A stretch of DNA of 64,000 nt. Source: Fremontodendron californicum (taxonomy: Eukaryota > Streptophyta > Magnoliopsida > Malvales > Malvaceae). Both the position numbers and the translations under genes were made by a program. Location of the stretch: positions 4,549,501 to 4,613,500 of the forward strand of contig JAULJL010000034.1 in NCBI GenBank assembly GCA_030761205.1, in the 5' to 3' direction. Under the pieces are notes generated by a model, which made no database searches, was not told where the DNA came from, and worked only from the letters and a program-made list of their open reading frames with translations. Of this stretch, positions 11,148 through 21,827 are shown in pieces; the stretch's first letter is position 1, and every line of letters starts with the position of its first letter.

Positions 11148-12079
11148 TGAAGAAGGAGAAAATTTTTGCCCAATCAAATTGCAAGGACTTATGGGTCATC
11201 CAATCAAATTTCACCTATGTGTCATAATTATTTTATCTCTAATTAAATTAAATTAAATTAAATTAATTAAGAGATAAATAATGAATATTATCTCTAATTA
11301 AATTAAATTAATTAAGAGATAAATAAGGAAGACAAATTTTTTTAGAAATCTCTTTCACCTGGTTGATTAACACTATAAATAGAGGTCTCTCCTCAACACA
11401 ACTTCAAAATTCAGAAACCTGAAGAGAAGAAGAAGATTTGGAAGAGTTAAATCCTCTCCAAAGTCTCAAGAAGAAATCTCTGAATAAGAAGAAGAAGATT
11501 TGGAAGAGCTAAATCATCCCCAAAGTCTCAAGCATGAAGAGAAGAAGAAGATTTGGAAGAGTCAAATCCTCTCCAAAGTCTCAAGAAGAAATCTTTGAGG
11601 AAATTGAAGAAATTCTTAAGAACACCATCTGTGTTTGTTCTTAAAGATTTCTCAAGAAGTTGTTCTTCGATCTTGTGTTGATCCAAAAAATAAAAAAAAT
11701 CTCATTTCTCAAGATCAAGTCTAGAAGACCCTTGAAGCGGATTTCATCGATTCAAGATCAAATTGAAGAAATTCTAAGAACGTGGTGTTTGTTCTTAAGA
11801 ATTCTCAAAAAAACTGCTTTTTGATCTTGTTTCATCGAAAGAAAGAAGATCAATCCCTTTTTTCAAGATCAAGTTTAGAAGACCCTTGAAGCAGATCTCA
11901 TCGATTCAAGATCAAGTCGTGAAGACCCTTGAATCAAAATTTTACTGAAGAAAAGAATCAAATGATTTCTTTATCTTTAAGAACTTCCAGAGATTGTAAC
12001 CTCAAATTCTGATAAATAAAATTCTTTATTTGACTCCAATTTTTTTTGTTATATATTCGACACGAAATTTGTATGTATA
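11148..12079 (+). repeat. gypsy 5' LTR with internal tandem repeats
   Basis: Contains ACTATAAATAG at about 11372-11382 (TATA box) and then, from about 11420 to 11600, roughly three copies of a GA-rich unit of about 65 bp (GAAGAAGATTTGGAAGAG... TCCAAAGTCTCAAG). A second motif, TTCTTAAGA / GATCAAGT...GAAGACCCTTGAA, is also repeated. The same layout is seen in the right LTR. Small ORFs here are not genes. Confidence 0.85.
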
Positions 12080-12084
12080 AATTT

Positions 12085-12102
12085 TGGCACGCCCGGTGGG
12101 AC
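12085..12102 (+). other. gypsy primer-binding site
   Basis: TGGCACGCCCGGTGGGAC starts a few bases after the left LTR and ends the AT-rich LTR abruptly with GC-rich sequence. Position and TGG start fit a tRNA primer site; the tRNA is not identified. Confidence 0.65.
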
Positions 12103-12281
12103 AATCTTTGCCTTTCATCTCTTTTCTTCAAAGTTCAAACTCTCAAATTCCAATGGCCCCTTAAATGGATTTTTTCAACAATCCAAATCCCAAGTCTTCT
12201 CAAACTCAAAAGTTAGAGAAAGAAATATCTGCAACATCATTTTGCTGAAGCTCATCATCAAATTTGGATGTCGTGGCTGTG

Positions 12282-13568
12282 ATGACAACTAGCGCTACTT
12301 CCCTAGAAGAACAAGTGGCTCTTCTTGCAAAATCTATAGAATTCCTTGCAACAAGCATTAAAGAAAGGGATGATCAAATTGCTTTCATGATGGCACAAAT
12401 TTAAAGTTTAAGTGGAAACAACCAAGTTGCTACAAGCCAAAATTAACATCAAATTCTTCAAGAAGTTGGTGATACCAAGGTAGCTGAAGAAAATTTTCAA
12501 AAAGTTTCTTTTGACCAACTCAAGGAGCTCATCAAAGAAGTTATAAAAGATCAAACTGAAAGTGTTGCTCCATCTTCCTACACTTATGAAAAACCTTAGT
12601 CTGAAAATTATCAACCACCAAAGTTTCAACAGTTTGATGGCAAAGGAAACCCACGCCAACATGTTGCACACTTTGTGGAAACATGCAATAATGCTGGCAC
12701 TGATGGAGATCTTATGGTCAAGCAATTTGTTCGCTCTCTAAAGGGGAATGCTTTTGGTTGGTATACATATCTTGAACCTGGCTCAATCGACAGTTGGGAA
12801 CAACTTGAGCATGAATTTCTAAATCGTTTTTACAGTACTTGACGCATAGCCAGTATGATTGAACTTACAAGTTCACGCCAATGGAATGATGAACTTGTGA
12901 TTGACTACATCCATAGGTGGGGAAATTTAAGCCTCAATTGCAAAGAAAAATTGTCTGAAGCCTCTGCACTTGATATGTGCATCCAAGGCATGAATTGGAC
13001 TCTCCGCTATATTCTCCAAGGTGTTAAGCCTAAAACGTTTGAAGAATTAGCCACTCGTGCACATGACATGGAACTAAGCATTGCAGTTGCTGAAATTCAA
13101 GGGCTACCAATTCAAGAGCCAATGAAAGACAAAGAAAAGCAAGACACTTCAAAAGGGGGCAAAATTTTTACCAAAGAAGTTGAAAGCAAACAGTCCATGG
13201 CTGTAAGCATAAAATCTTTCAAGGAATCCAATAATTTCAAAAAGAGCCAAGAAGTGAAGTCTAACTCTTCCTACAGGAAAGAAAAATACAAAATCTCTTT
13301 GAAGAAAGAGATGACATATCCATTCCTCGACTCTGATGTCCTAATGATGTTAGAAGAACTTTTGAAATCTAAACTCATTCAACTGTCAGAAATGAAACGG
13401 CCTGAAGAAGCTGGTCAAGTGAATGATCCAAACTACTGTAAATTTCATGGCTTAATTAGTCACCCAGTTGAAAAGTGCTTCATTTTAAAAGACAAAATCA
13501 TGGAGCTCCACAAAGATGAAAAAATTGAGTTTGAAGAAGAAGTGGCAACTTCCAACATGGCTATGTAA
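12282..13568 (+). pseudogene. retrotransposon gag pseudogene
   Basis: A single frame from ATG 12282 to the stop at 13566 reads as a Retrotrans_gag protein (Pfam PF03732 type): an N-terminal region, then QFDGKGNPRQHVAHF, GNAFGWYTYLEP and MIELTSSRQWNDE, RWGNLSLNCKEKL, TFEELATRAHDMELSI, and a C-terminal CKFHG...HPVEKCF part (residues of a CCHC-like knuckle). The frame is kept throughout but interrupted by four stops: TAA 12402, TAA 12444, TAG 12597 and TGA 12840. At least the last looks like a CGA to TGA change. The intact piece downstream of the last stop is 237 codons (12855-13568). It cannot make a full gag. Confidence 0.9.
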
Positions 13569-13699
13569 CAAGTTTAACTTCTTTGGCTCTAACTCTGACT
13601 TTGGCTCCAATCATAAAATTTGGGTTTTTTGATCCTAAAGAAGTGAAAGTGATGTCAACTCCAAGTGAAGATGCACAACATGCCAATGAAGGCAATGCA

Positions 13700-13993
13700 T
13701 GCTCCTAAGCACGAGCTTAACCTGCCATTCCAAAAAGAAAAACAAAATTTCTCCAAAGCAAGAGCTTAAACTATCGTATGATCTCCTAAGAAAGAGCTTA
13801 AATTGTCGTATATTGCTCCTAAGCAAGAGCTTAAACTGTCGTATATTGCTCCTAAACAAGAGCTTAAACTGTTATTTGCTCCTAAGCACGAGTTTAAATT
13901 GTTCTTTCAAAAGAAGAAGCTCCTAAGCATGAGCTTAAAATGTCAAATGTTGCTTCTAAGCAAGAGCTTAAACTGTCGTATAATGCTCCTAAG
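13700..13993 (+). repeat. 33-bp tandem repeat in gypsy interior, left part
   Basis: About eight degenerate copies of a unit of roughly 33 bp built on GCTCCTAAGCAAGAGCTTAA followed by ACTGTCGTATATT. The array resumes at 15825 after the hAT insertion. It sits where pol would be in a complete element. Translating it gives repetitive peptides in several frames, which I do not regard as real proteins. Confidence 0.85.
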
Positions 13994-14008
13994 TAGAGGT
14001 GGCAAAAT

Positions 14009-14272
14009 GAACCCGAACCCGAAAACCCGCCCAGGAAAACCCGAACCCGAACCCGCCCAAACCCGATTTGACCAAAAAGTCAAAAACCCGAACCCGAAAA
14101 AGCCCGAACCCGAAAAAGCCCGAACCCGAATGGGCCCGAACCCGAATGGACCCGAACCCGAATGGGCCCGAACCCGAATGGACCCGAACCCGAATGGACC
14201 CGAACCCGAATGGGCCCGAACCCGAATGAGCCCGAACCCGAATGGATCCGAACCCGAGACCGGCCCGAACCC
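14009..14272 (+). repeat. 16-bp tandem array, left
   Basis: About ten copies of CCCGAACCCGAATGGG, with the last bases varying (GGA, GGC, AGC), preceded by irregular AACCCG repeats. The 16-bp period is not a multiple of three, so every frame stays open on both strands and gives Pro/Asn/Glu/Arg- or Gly/Ser/Phe-rich repeats. I call this non-coding. Confidence 0.9.
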
Positions 14273-14620
14273 GAATTTAATACTAAAAATAAAAATAAAC
14301 AAATTGCAATTATTATTTTTTTACAAAGCAATAACTTTAATTATTAATTTTATTCTAATTTTTTTAATAATTTAATTAAAATTTAAAATTTAATATATTA
14401 TATATATATATATATGATGAAATAATAATTTTATCAAAAAGTAAATTATATTTTGTACTTATAAGTTATAACTTTAACGTCTCAATGAATTTACAATCTA
14501 AATATTTTAAATTCTTGAAAATTTTAAAGATGTGAAAAAAAATTTGACAATAATTCAATTAATCTATAAGGGTAAAAAAATTGACAATAATTCAATTATT
14601 TTGGCCTTTTGGGTTATACT

Positions 14621-14876
14621 TAGACCTGCTCACGGGCCGGGCCTGGGCAGGATATTTTGTGTTCCGGGCCGGCCCGGCCCGGAACAGTAATTTTTATTAT
14701 AATATTATTTTATTTAATTTTAATTATAAAAAAATAAAAAAAATTATTTTTTTATTCCAATGAACAATGTTTCGGGCCTAAACGGGCGGGCCGAGCCGAC
14801 CCATGGCCAGGCCTGGGCAGAGAAAATAAAAAAAAAAAACTGGGTCGCGGCCCGGCCCGGCCCATAAGCAGCTCTA
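14621..14876 (+). mobile_element. nested hAT MITE (256 bp)
   Basis: Perfect 8-bp target duplication GTTATACT (14613-14620 and 14877-14884). Inverted ends of about 23 bp: TAGACCTGCTCACGGGCCGG against TAGAGCTGCTTATGGGCCGG. GC-rich ends (GGGCCGGGCC) surround an AT-rich core. No coding capacity. Confidence 0.92.
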
Positions 14877-15121
14877 GTTATACTTATGCGGTTAGGTTAG
14901 GGTGGGTTTAATTGGATTATGGCTTTCATGTGATTTTATTTTAGCGGGTGGATTTAATGGGGTTTTGGGTTTTATGGCCTTTTGGTTTTGGGTATATTTA
15001 TTATATATTAATAAATAATCATATTAATTATATATTTATTACGTATAATTTAAATATAAATTATATTTTTTAGTACTACTTTATAATTTATACTTTATAC
15101 TGATGAAAAAAATATAAGTAC

Positions 15122-15152
<31 letters not shown>

Positions 15153-15579
15153 CTTGACTATAAGCATAAATTTTTTGCATTTTATAAGTATATAAACGAA
15201 TAGATGAAGGCCAGGATTTATTTTTAAAAGTTTTTTATTTTATAGTGAATATAAATTATAATGTATTTATATTTTGAAATTCGAGCTCATCAAATCAATT
15301 ATTTTAAATATCAATATATTAATTTATAATATATCATATTTTTTATAATAAATTATTTCAAAATTTGATTTTATATAACAAATTAATTTCTTATTCTTTT
15401 GGTGCTAACAAATATTAATTTTAAAAAATAAATATAATTAAAAATATCATATAATAGCAAAAGTATAAAAATAATAATAATAATAATAATAAATTAATAA
15501 TTTGTTTTTAGATATAAATATTTAAATTACGTAAAAATGATTACATCTAATATAAAATAAAATAATGTAAAACATACCC

Positions 15580-15812
15580 GTACCCAGATCGAACCCGAAC
15601 CCAGACCGAACCCGAACCCGAACCCGAACCCGAATGGGCCCGAACCCGAATGAGCCCGAACCCGAATGAGCCCGAACCCGAATGGACCCGAACCCGAATG
15701 AGCCCGAACCCGGATGGACCCGAACCCGAATGAGCCCGAACCCGAATGAGCCCGAACCCGAATAAACCCGAACCCGAATGAACCCGACCCGAACCCGCCC
15801 GAACCCGCCCAA
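15580..15812 (+). repeat. 16-bp tandem array, right
   Basis: About a dozen CCCGAACCCGAATGAG-type units, in the same orientation as the left array and not inverted to it, even though the element ends are inverted repeats. Confidence 0.9.
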
Positions 15813-15824
15813 TTGCCACCTCTA

Positions 15825-16110
15825 CTCCTAAGCAAGAGCTTAAACTGTCATATGATGCTCCTAAGCAAGAGCTTAAACTGTCATATATTGCTCATAAGCA
15901 AGAGCTTAAACTGTCGTATATTGCTCCTAAGCACGAGTTTAAATTGTTCCTTTAAAAGAATATGCTCCTAAGCATGAGCTTAAATTGTCAAATGTTGCTC
16001 CTAAAGACGAGTTTAAATTGTTCCTTCAAAAGAAGATGCTCTTAAGCATGATCTTAAACTGTCAAATGTTACTCCTAAGCACGAGCTTAAACTGCATATT
16101 CAAAAATGCT
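15825..16110 (+). repeat. 33-bp tandem repeat in gypsy interior, right part
   Basis: Continuation of the array at 13700-13993, with units reading CTCCTAAGCAAGAGCTTAA and diverged ones near 16000-16100. Confidence 0.85.
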
Positions 16111-16440
16111 TGCTAGGTTGAAAATCTTTTCTAGGACAACTTAGGCAAAAAATTAGGGCACAAAAGAAAATTGAACTACGTTATGACTTGATCCTTCAAA
16201 TTTGAGGGTACGTAGGCAACTTGTTCCAAATTATCAAGTTCAATCAACCAACCAAAAAAAAAAAAATCATTTGAACTAAATTTCAGTCACAAGTTTGGCA
16301 AAATGGAAGTTTGCAAATTTTCTCAAACAATGCAAAGGTGCAAACAAATTTTGGCACCAAAAGCAAATCAAATTTCAAGACTTGTTCACTTGCTACACTC
16401 AACAAAAATCGTGTACGTAACCAAGTCTTGAGGGGGCATT

Positions 16441-17391
16441 TGTAGAAGGAAAATTTTTTTGACCAATCAAATTGCAAGGATTTATGGGTCATCCAATCAA
16501 ATTTCACCCATGTGTCATAATTATTTTATCTCTAATTAAATTAATTAAAAGATAAATAATGAATATTATCTGTAATTAAATTAATTATGAGATAAATAAG
16601 GAAGACAAGTTTTTTCAAAACTCTCTTTCACCTCGCTGACTAGCACTATAAATAGGGGTCTCCCCTAACACAACTTCACAATTCAGAAGCCTGAAGAGAA
16701 GAAGAAGATTTGGAAGAGTTAAATCCTCTCCAAAGTCTCAAGAAGAAATCTTTGAAGAAGAAGAAGATTTGGAAGAGCTAAATCCTCTCCAAAGTCTCAA
16801 GCCTGAAGAGAAGAAGAAGATTTGGAAGAGTCAAATTCTCTCCAAAGTCTCAAGAAGAAAAAGATTTAAAAGAGTTAAATCCTCTTCAAAGTCTTAAGAA
16901 GAAATCTCTGAAGAAATTGAAGAAATTTTTAAGAACACTATCTGTGTTTGTTCTTAAATTTTTTTCAAGAAGTTGCTCTTCGATCTTGTGTTGATCTAAG
17001 AAAGAAGAAAAATTATGTTTCTCAAGATCAAGTCTAGAAGACCCTTGAAGTGGATTTCATCAATTCAAGATCAAATTGAAGAAATTCTAAGAACGTGGTG
17101 TTTGTTCTTAAAAATTCTCAAAAAATTGCTTTCTGATCTTGTTACCTCAAAAGAAAGAAGATCAATTCCGTTTTTCAAGATCAAGTTTAGAAGACCCTTG
17201 AAGCGGATCTCATTGATTCAAGATCAAGTCGTGAAAACCCTTAAATCAAAATTTTACTGAAGAAAAAAAACAAATGATTTCTTTATCTTTAAGAATTTTC
17301 AAAGATTGTAACCTCAAATTCTGATAAATAAAATTTTTTATTTGACTCCAATTTTTTTTGTTATATATTCGACACGAAATTTGTGTGTACA
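16441..17391 (+). repeat. gypsy 3' LTR
   Basis: 951 bp, starts TGTAGAAGG just after CTTGAGGGGGCATT (polypurine tract about 16428-16438) and ends GTGTGTACA. It contains the TATA word ACTATAAATAG near 16645 and the same GA-rich internal repeats as the left LTR, with several small indels. Confidence 0.88.
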
Positions 17392-17396
17392 AGAAC

Positions 17397-18892
17397 AAAG
17401 GGAAAACTACATGTAGTTAACTTCGGTGAGCAATTTGTTCAAATTCGAAATGTTTCAAATTTGTAGGAAATTTTACCAGAAAAAAATCAATTCCGAGATA
17501 TGAGATTAGATAATCAGGCTTCAAAGTTCAAATAGTTGGATTGAACCTCAATGTTTTGTATATTACCACGCTTGTGTTTTCCCGACATCTTTTCTCTCTT
17601 ATCTTCTGTTCTTGGTATTTTGTTACAAGATAGACCAAAGTACCACCCGTGATTGTTTCTGCTGGATTCTTTGTGGCCCCACTTTGAGCATGAAGAACTA
17701 TAGAAAACTAGGAATCCAAGAAGCAAGGATGAAAATACAGTGATAGGTTCTCATTAAGAAGCCTAATTAGTCATTCTGCTTCATGACATTCCCCATATCA
17801 AGACAGAAACTTTTTTTTTTTTTCAAAATTGCAGTCTAAGAATAAGAGGATTCGAATCTTGATCTATTAGATGTCACTTAAGAGTAATTATATGAATTAG
17901 CTGAACCAAATCCGGATTCATAAACTTTGTTTGTTTGATATTACTCCAATTTTGCTCCTCTAGGACGACACATTTTAAGTGCCAAGGACTAAATAGGCCA
18001 TAACTGTCAATAGATGATGTATCGATGGACCAATATTTGTTCGGTTGAAGTGGTTAGTGGCTCCAACCTCTAAATGAAAATTAAGATTTGAATCCTGAGA
18101 GTTTCCAATGTTGGAAGGGCTTTACCATTACACTCTCGGTCCGACAAAAATTAATCTTCCATCAATCATGAAATGAGGGTGGAAAGACACCTTGGATTTA
18201 CACACAAAAAAAATAATGTATCGATGAGGCCTAAAGCATTAAGCCAAACAATCCTGTTTGGCCCAGGCTAACGATTATGGCATTTGCTTAAAATTGCAAA
18301 GCCTGTTCATAGGACAATCGGAGGGCATTTATGATTCGCAGCCATAATTAAGGCACAACATATGTTAACAGGGCGTTCCTGGCTCAAAATAAACTAAGGT
18401 GAATAAAAAGGCCTAGAGAAATCTTGGAGATGAAGATAAATTAGGGTTACAATTAAAACCGTTCAGCTAATGAAAGAAAACCCACCATTTTACAAAATTT
18501 CCGAAGACTAAGGTTGATTTCACATGAAAATCCCCTTAAAATTTCCATTAGTAGGGTATAGAGCACAACATTCACAAGGCCTAGTCCTCAGCAAGAGGAC
18601 ACAAAACTAAACATGCGCCTTTCGGTCCCAGTGAGTAGTTAGTGACTATGTTGTTTCGATTTTTCATTTTTTTTGAAATATTCATGTTCGACACATATCC
18701 GGATATGGGTATGGAGATGTCACCCTCTAAGGATTCTTCAAATACATAAAAACTTAAAACAATTGAATATACCCTGTCGGACACATTCGTATCTGATACT
18801 CATATCCGAGTCTGAGTTACACAAGTCAGTGACACATCATCTCCAACTTATCATCACCATTTGAAAATTTGGTCGGGTAAGGATTGAAGCAA
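17397..18892. other. intergenic between gypsy element and kinase pseudogene
   Basis: No gene recognised. It holds a possible SINE-like stretch near 18040-18135 (GTGGTTAGTGG and AGATTTGAATCC as box-A- and box-B-like words) and the CTATGTT-family MITE at 18646-18824. The 3' UTR of the minus-strand pseudogene probably lies at the right end. Confidence 0.5.
18646..18824 (-). mobile_element. hAT-type MITE, CTATGTT family, copy 2
   Basis: Reverse copy of the element at 55508-55705, about 179 bp. Flanks GTTAGTGA (18638-18645) and GTCAGTGA (18825-18832) match at 7 of 8 bases, as expected of an aged hAT target duplication. No ORF. Confidence 0.65.
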
Positions 18893-21827
18893 CTAGAGAC
18901 AGCTACCGCAGTTACCCAGTTCTTGAACTACTGCTTCCATGGATGGTTTTTCTATAGGAGAGTCATAGGTGCAAAGCCAAGCAATTCTTGCAAGTTTAGC
19001 TGCTTCATATTCAAAGAACCTACCATGGAGGTTTGGGTCAATAAAATCTTGGAATCTGCAAGATTCAGCTCCAAGTCGTACCAAGCTAGTGACTTTTCGC
19101 TTCCCAGAAAGTACTTGGAAGATAAGAACTCCAAAAACGGCCCGTACCAGTGTATTCAGGAGCTAGGTAACCCATAGCAGCAGTGGCCTTGAGTGCTGCG
19201 AAGACGATGTCATTGGTAAGGAGGTTCTGCAAGCCAGAATCTGAAAACAGTGGACGGAACCGCTGATCGATGAGCACTTTTTCAGCTGAAATATTTTGGT
19301 GAATAGAGGCGGGTTTGTTTACTTTGTACCCATGCAAATATGCTATACCTGCTCCAGAAAAGAAGATAGCTCAGTAAAGCTGAGTCAAGAACAACCAAAT
19401 TCTAAATTTTGGTCTTTTAGTAAAGGTAAATATACATAAAAGGATGATAAAAAAAAAAAAAAAAATTCTCAAGTGAGTCTATCATAAACATAAAGCATTT
19501 CAAATCAATATTAATTGGAAGTTAAACAGCTGCTAGGAGTTTCTAGGAGACCATATGGGCAAGCATTGAGACATAATTAAGCAAATCTAGTTAGAAAATA
19601 GAAACCAGACGTTTAACCTGCAATAGATAAAGGCAAAACTAATCCAACCTTTGGCTATTGCCTTTAACGATGGAAACTCTTGCGGGACCATTCCAGGACC
19701 TGGCCATCACCATCCTTCACATCAAGATAGAGCAGCAAATTCCCATTGGGGACGAAATCATAAATGAGAAAGCACTCTCCCCGGGCCTTTGAACAACAAA
19801 ATCCTCTCAACCGCACTAAATTCTCATGCTTCAATGAAGCCAAAATATTCAATCCCTTCAAGAACGTTGCATCATCAGATTTGCAACTAGTTTTGCTGAT
19901 GCTTTTAATCGCAACAGCAGATCCATCAGTCAGAATCCCTTTATAGATTGCAGAAAAGTTACTCTTCCCCAATAAATTTACCTCTGAAAAGTACCGAGTA
20001 CCTGTCTCCACCTCTTCTAAATTGAACCTAAAGCTCTGAAAGACATCTTGGGCGAAGCCACTGAAATTCCTGCCATCAGCCAAAGTATCCCAACCATTAG
20101 CATACTCAAGGCTAATGAGTGGAGAGCCATTCTTCCTGTTAACCCCCTTGGCTTGATCAGTGCTAAGGCGGCTATCAGAAATTTCAAATGAGCTACCAAG
20201 CTTCTGTTTCCGGCGACTATATTGTGTGAATATGAGGATTCCTATAGCTGATAATGCAACTGTGACAACAATTAGGCCAACAAGAATAGGACCCCTTCGA
20301 GATTTTGATGGCTTTGAGCACTGAGTTTGCTCGCAAGGTAACCACAGATTTGCTGTCTCAAGTATTTCTCTAGGAAGACCAGTTGCCCCTGGTCCATATG
20401 CCTCAGGTCTGCTTGGATTAATATGATCAGAAGCATTGCAAGCATTCAGTGATGAAAAACCAGACCCACATAGGCCCAGCTTATGTTGAAACAGGAAAAC
20501 ATCATTCAGTCTCTTAATAAGGCTAGAGCAAACAAGGGGGAAAAAAATCAAATGGAATTCATCGTTTGTCATAAGATCAAGTTGAATATCAACCAAGAGG
20601 AACATTGCCAGAAAGAGAATTGTTCCGGATGTCTAGAACTTCAAGCAGAGGAGCATCAGCTAGTTTAGTGGGGATTGAACCAAAGGGACGATTGAAGCTC
20701 AAATCAAGCCTCATTAATGTACCCAAACCCCCTAAACTTGAAGGGATTGCACCAGTAAGTTGATTGGACTGCAGGGCAAGAACATTAAGCTTCTTCAAAG
20801 ATCCCAGCTGTGTGGGTATGCTTCCTGTGAGCTGGTTATAACAGAGCTGCAACACTACATAGTATTTGCAAGAAAAGGAGAAAACAAATCCAGCTAAGTA
20901 AAGATTAGATTTAAAAGACCGAAGACACAAAATGGATCATGGGTTAGAACTGCAATCTTTTTCAGGTTCCTTAAGGCTCTACATCCAAACTTGGGAACTA
21001 AACATTTTTTTTTGCAGCAGCAGAGACAAAAAGGAAATGTTAATAAGAGGCACGCTTGAGTACGTTTTAAGTTTATCCATGTTATTTCGTTCACTTAAAC
21101 GAGAAATATTACATTAATTTTGAGGCAGATGCCAGTGTGTCTCACTGTCTGCCAATAAATTTTCTCAGTATCCAAACATAGAAAGATTTGAAATTCTTTC
21201 AGTTCAACAAACAAATCATTGGCCAAAATAAAGAAACCCATGCTAAATAGGACATATGAAGCTGCATGAGAGCAAAAAGATGCACACCCCAAGAAAAAAA
21301 AAGCATAAATGTTCCCAGTTCCCACAAAACCTACCTCTAACCTTTGAAAAATCGGTGCTAAATAAAATAGATAGAAAATTTCAAAATTTATGAACAAAAT
21401 ATAATAGCATTAACCTTGCAATTTACCCATGTCACCAATCTCCGAAGTAATCTCACCAGAGAGATTATTGATATTCAAATATAAATCACTGAGAAGAGTC
21501 AAGTTAGCTATTTCTCTTGGTATCTCTCCGTACAAAGAGTTGTAATGCAAGTAAAGCCCTGTCAAGTACTGCTTAAGCCCAGCAATAGCTGGTGAGACTT
21601 TGCCAGACAGCCTCTTCCCTTGCAAAGAAATGTTGGCTATTTGCCCTTCAAAAGAACCATCACAAGGATCAACATTGATGGTCCATGAAGAGAGATACTT
21701 GTCATCTGGGTCTAAACTCTAAAGCAGTTTCAACGTCCATGAGTGCCCTCAGCTCAGTATTTGCACTGAAACAACATTGGGTTGCGAAGAGAATAAAGAA
21801 AAAGAACGGAGGTACTGTGAAACCCAT
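18893..21827 (-). pseudogene. LRR receptor-like kinase pseudogene (At5g51560-type)
   Basis: Exon-like blocks on the minus strand: 21415-21827 (ATG 21827, signal peptide MGFTVPPFFFFILF, LRR N-cap, first LRRs), 20594-20854 (LRRs: QLTGSIPTQLGSL, NQLTGAIPSSL), 19649-20522 (last LRR, GLCG motif, TM segment GLIVVTVALSAIGILIFT, kinase N-lobe with AVAIKSISK) and 18893-19348 (kinase C-lobe). The catalytic loop reads HQN not HRD, and the DFG site reads DSG; both also occur in this family, which is a predicted pseudokinase. Lesions: a frame break after TALEF in exon 1 (near 21710), one extra base near the 20522 junction, +1 shifts near 19686 and 19657, and a 26-bp loss near 19139 that removes the SDVYAFG segment. 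With five disruptions it is very likely dead, unless the sequence has assembly errors. Confidence 0.82.

Larger units (their letters stand above)
13994..15824 (+). mobile_element. non-autonomous hAT element with CCCGAA tandem arrays
   Basis: Ends are TAGAGGTGGCAA and TTGCCACCTCTA, a perfect 12-bp inverted repeat of hAT type. An 8-bp target duplication CTCCTAAG lies on both sides (13986-13993, 15825-15832). It sits within one unit of the gypsy 33-bp repeat. The interior has no transposase: it is two 16-bp tandem arrays near the ends, AT-rich DNA, and a second hAT MITE at 14621-14876. Because CTCCTAAG is part of the host repeat, the duplication alone is weaker evidence than usual, but the TIRs fix the borders. 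Confidence 0.88.
11143..17396 (+). mobile_element. gag-only Ty3/gypsy-type LTR element (TR-GAG-like), with nested hAT elements
   Basis: LTRs are 11148-12079 (932 bp) and 16441-17391 (951 bp). Flanking pentamers AGGAC (11143-11147) and AGAAC (17392-17396) match in 4 of 5 and look like a decayed target duplication. A primer site follows the left LTR and a polypurine tract AGGGGGCA precedes the right LTR. After subtracting the inserted hAT (13994-15824), the interior is about 2.5 kb and holds a broken gag and a tandem repeat, with no protease, RT or integrase. This fits the non-autonomous TR-GAG class. The LTRs differ at roughly 20 sites in the first about 270 aligned bases, so it is far older than the copia element. 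Confidence 0.85.

Noticed and set aside
13803..14375. Long open frames giving Pro/Glu/Arg- or Gly/Ser/Phe-rich repeat proteins (also 13943-14331 and 15522-15835 on the minus strand)
   Set aside because: They come from 16-bp and 33-bp tandem repeats that stay open in several frames at once. There are no start context, splice or domain signals, and they cross transposon borders.
17015..17260. Open frame of 81 codons and similar ones in 11148-12079
   Set aside because: They are within gypsy LTRs and differ between the two LTRs by frame-breaking indels.
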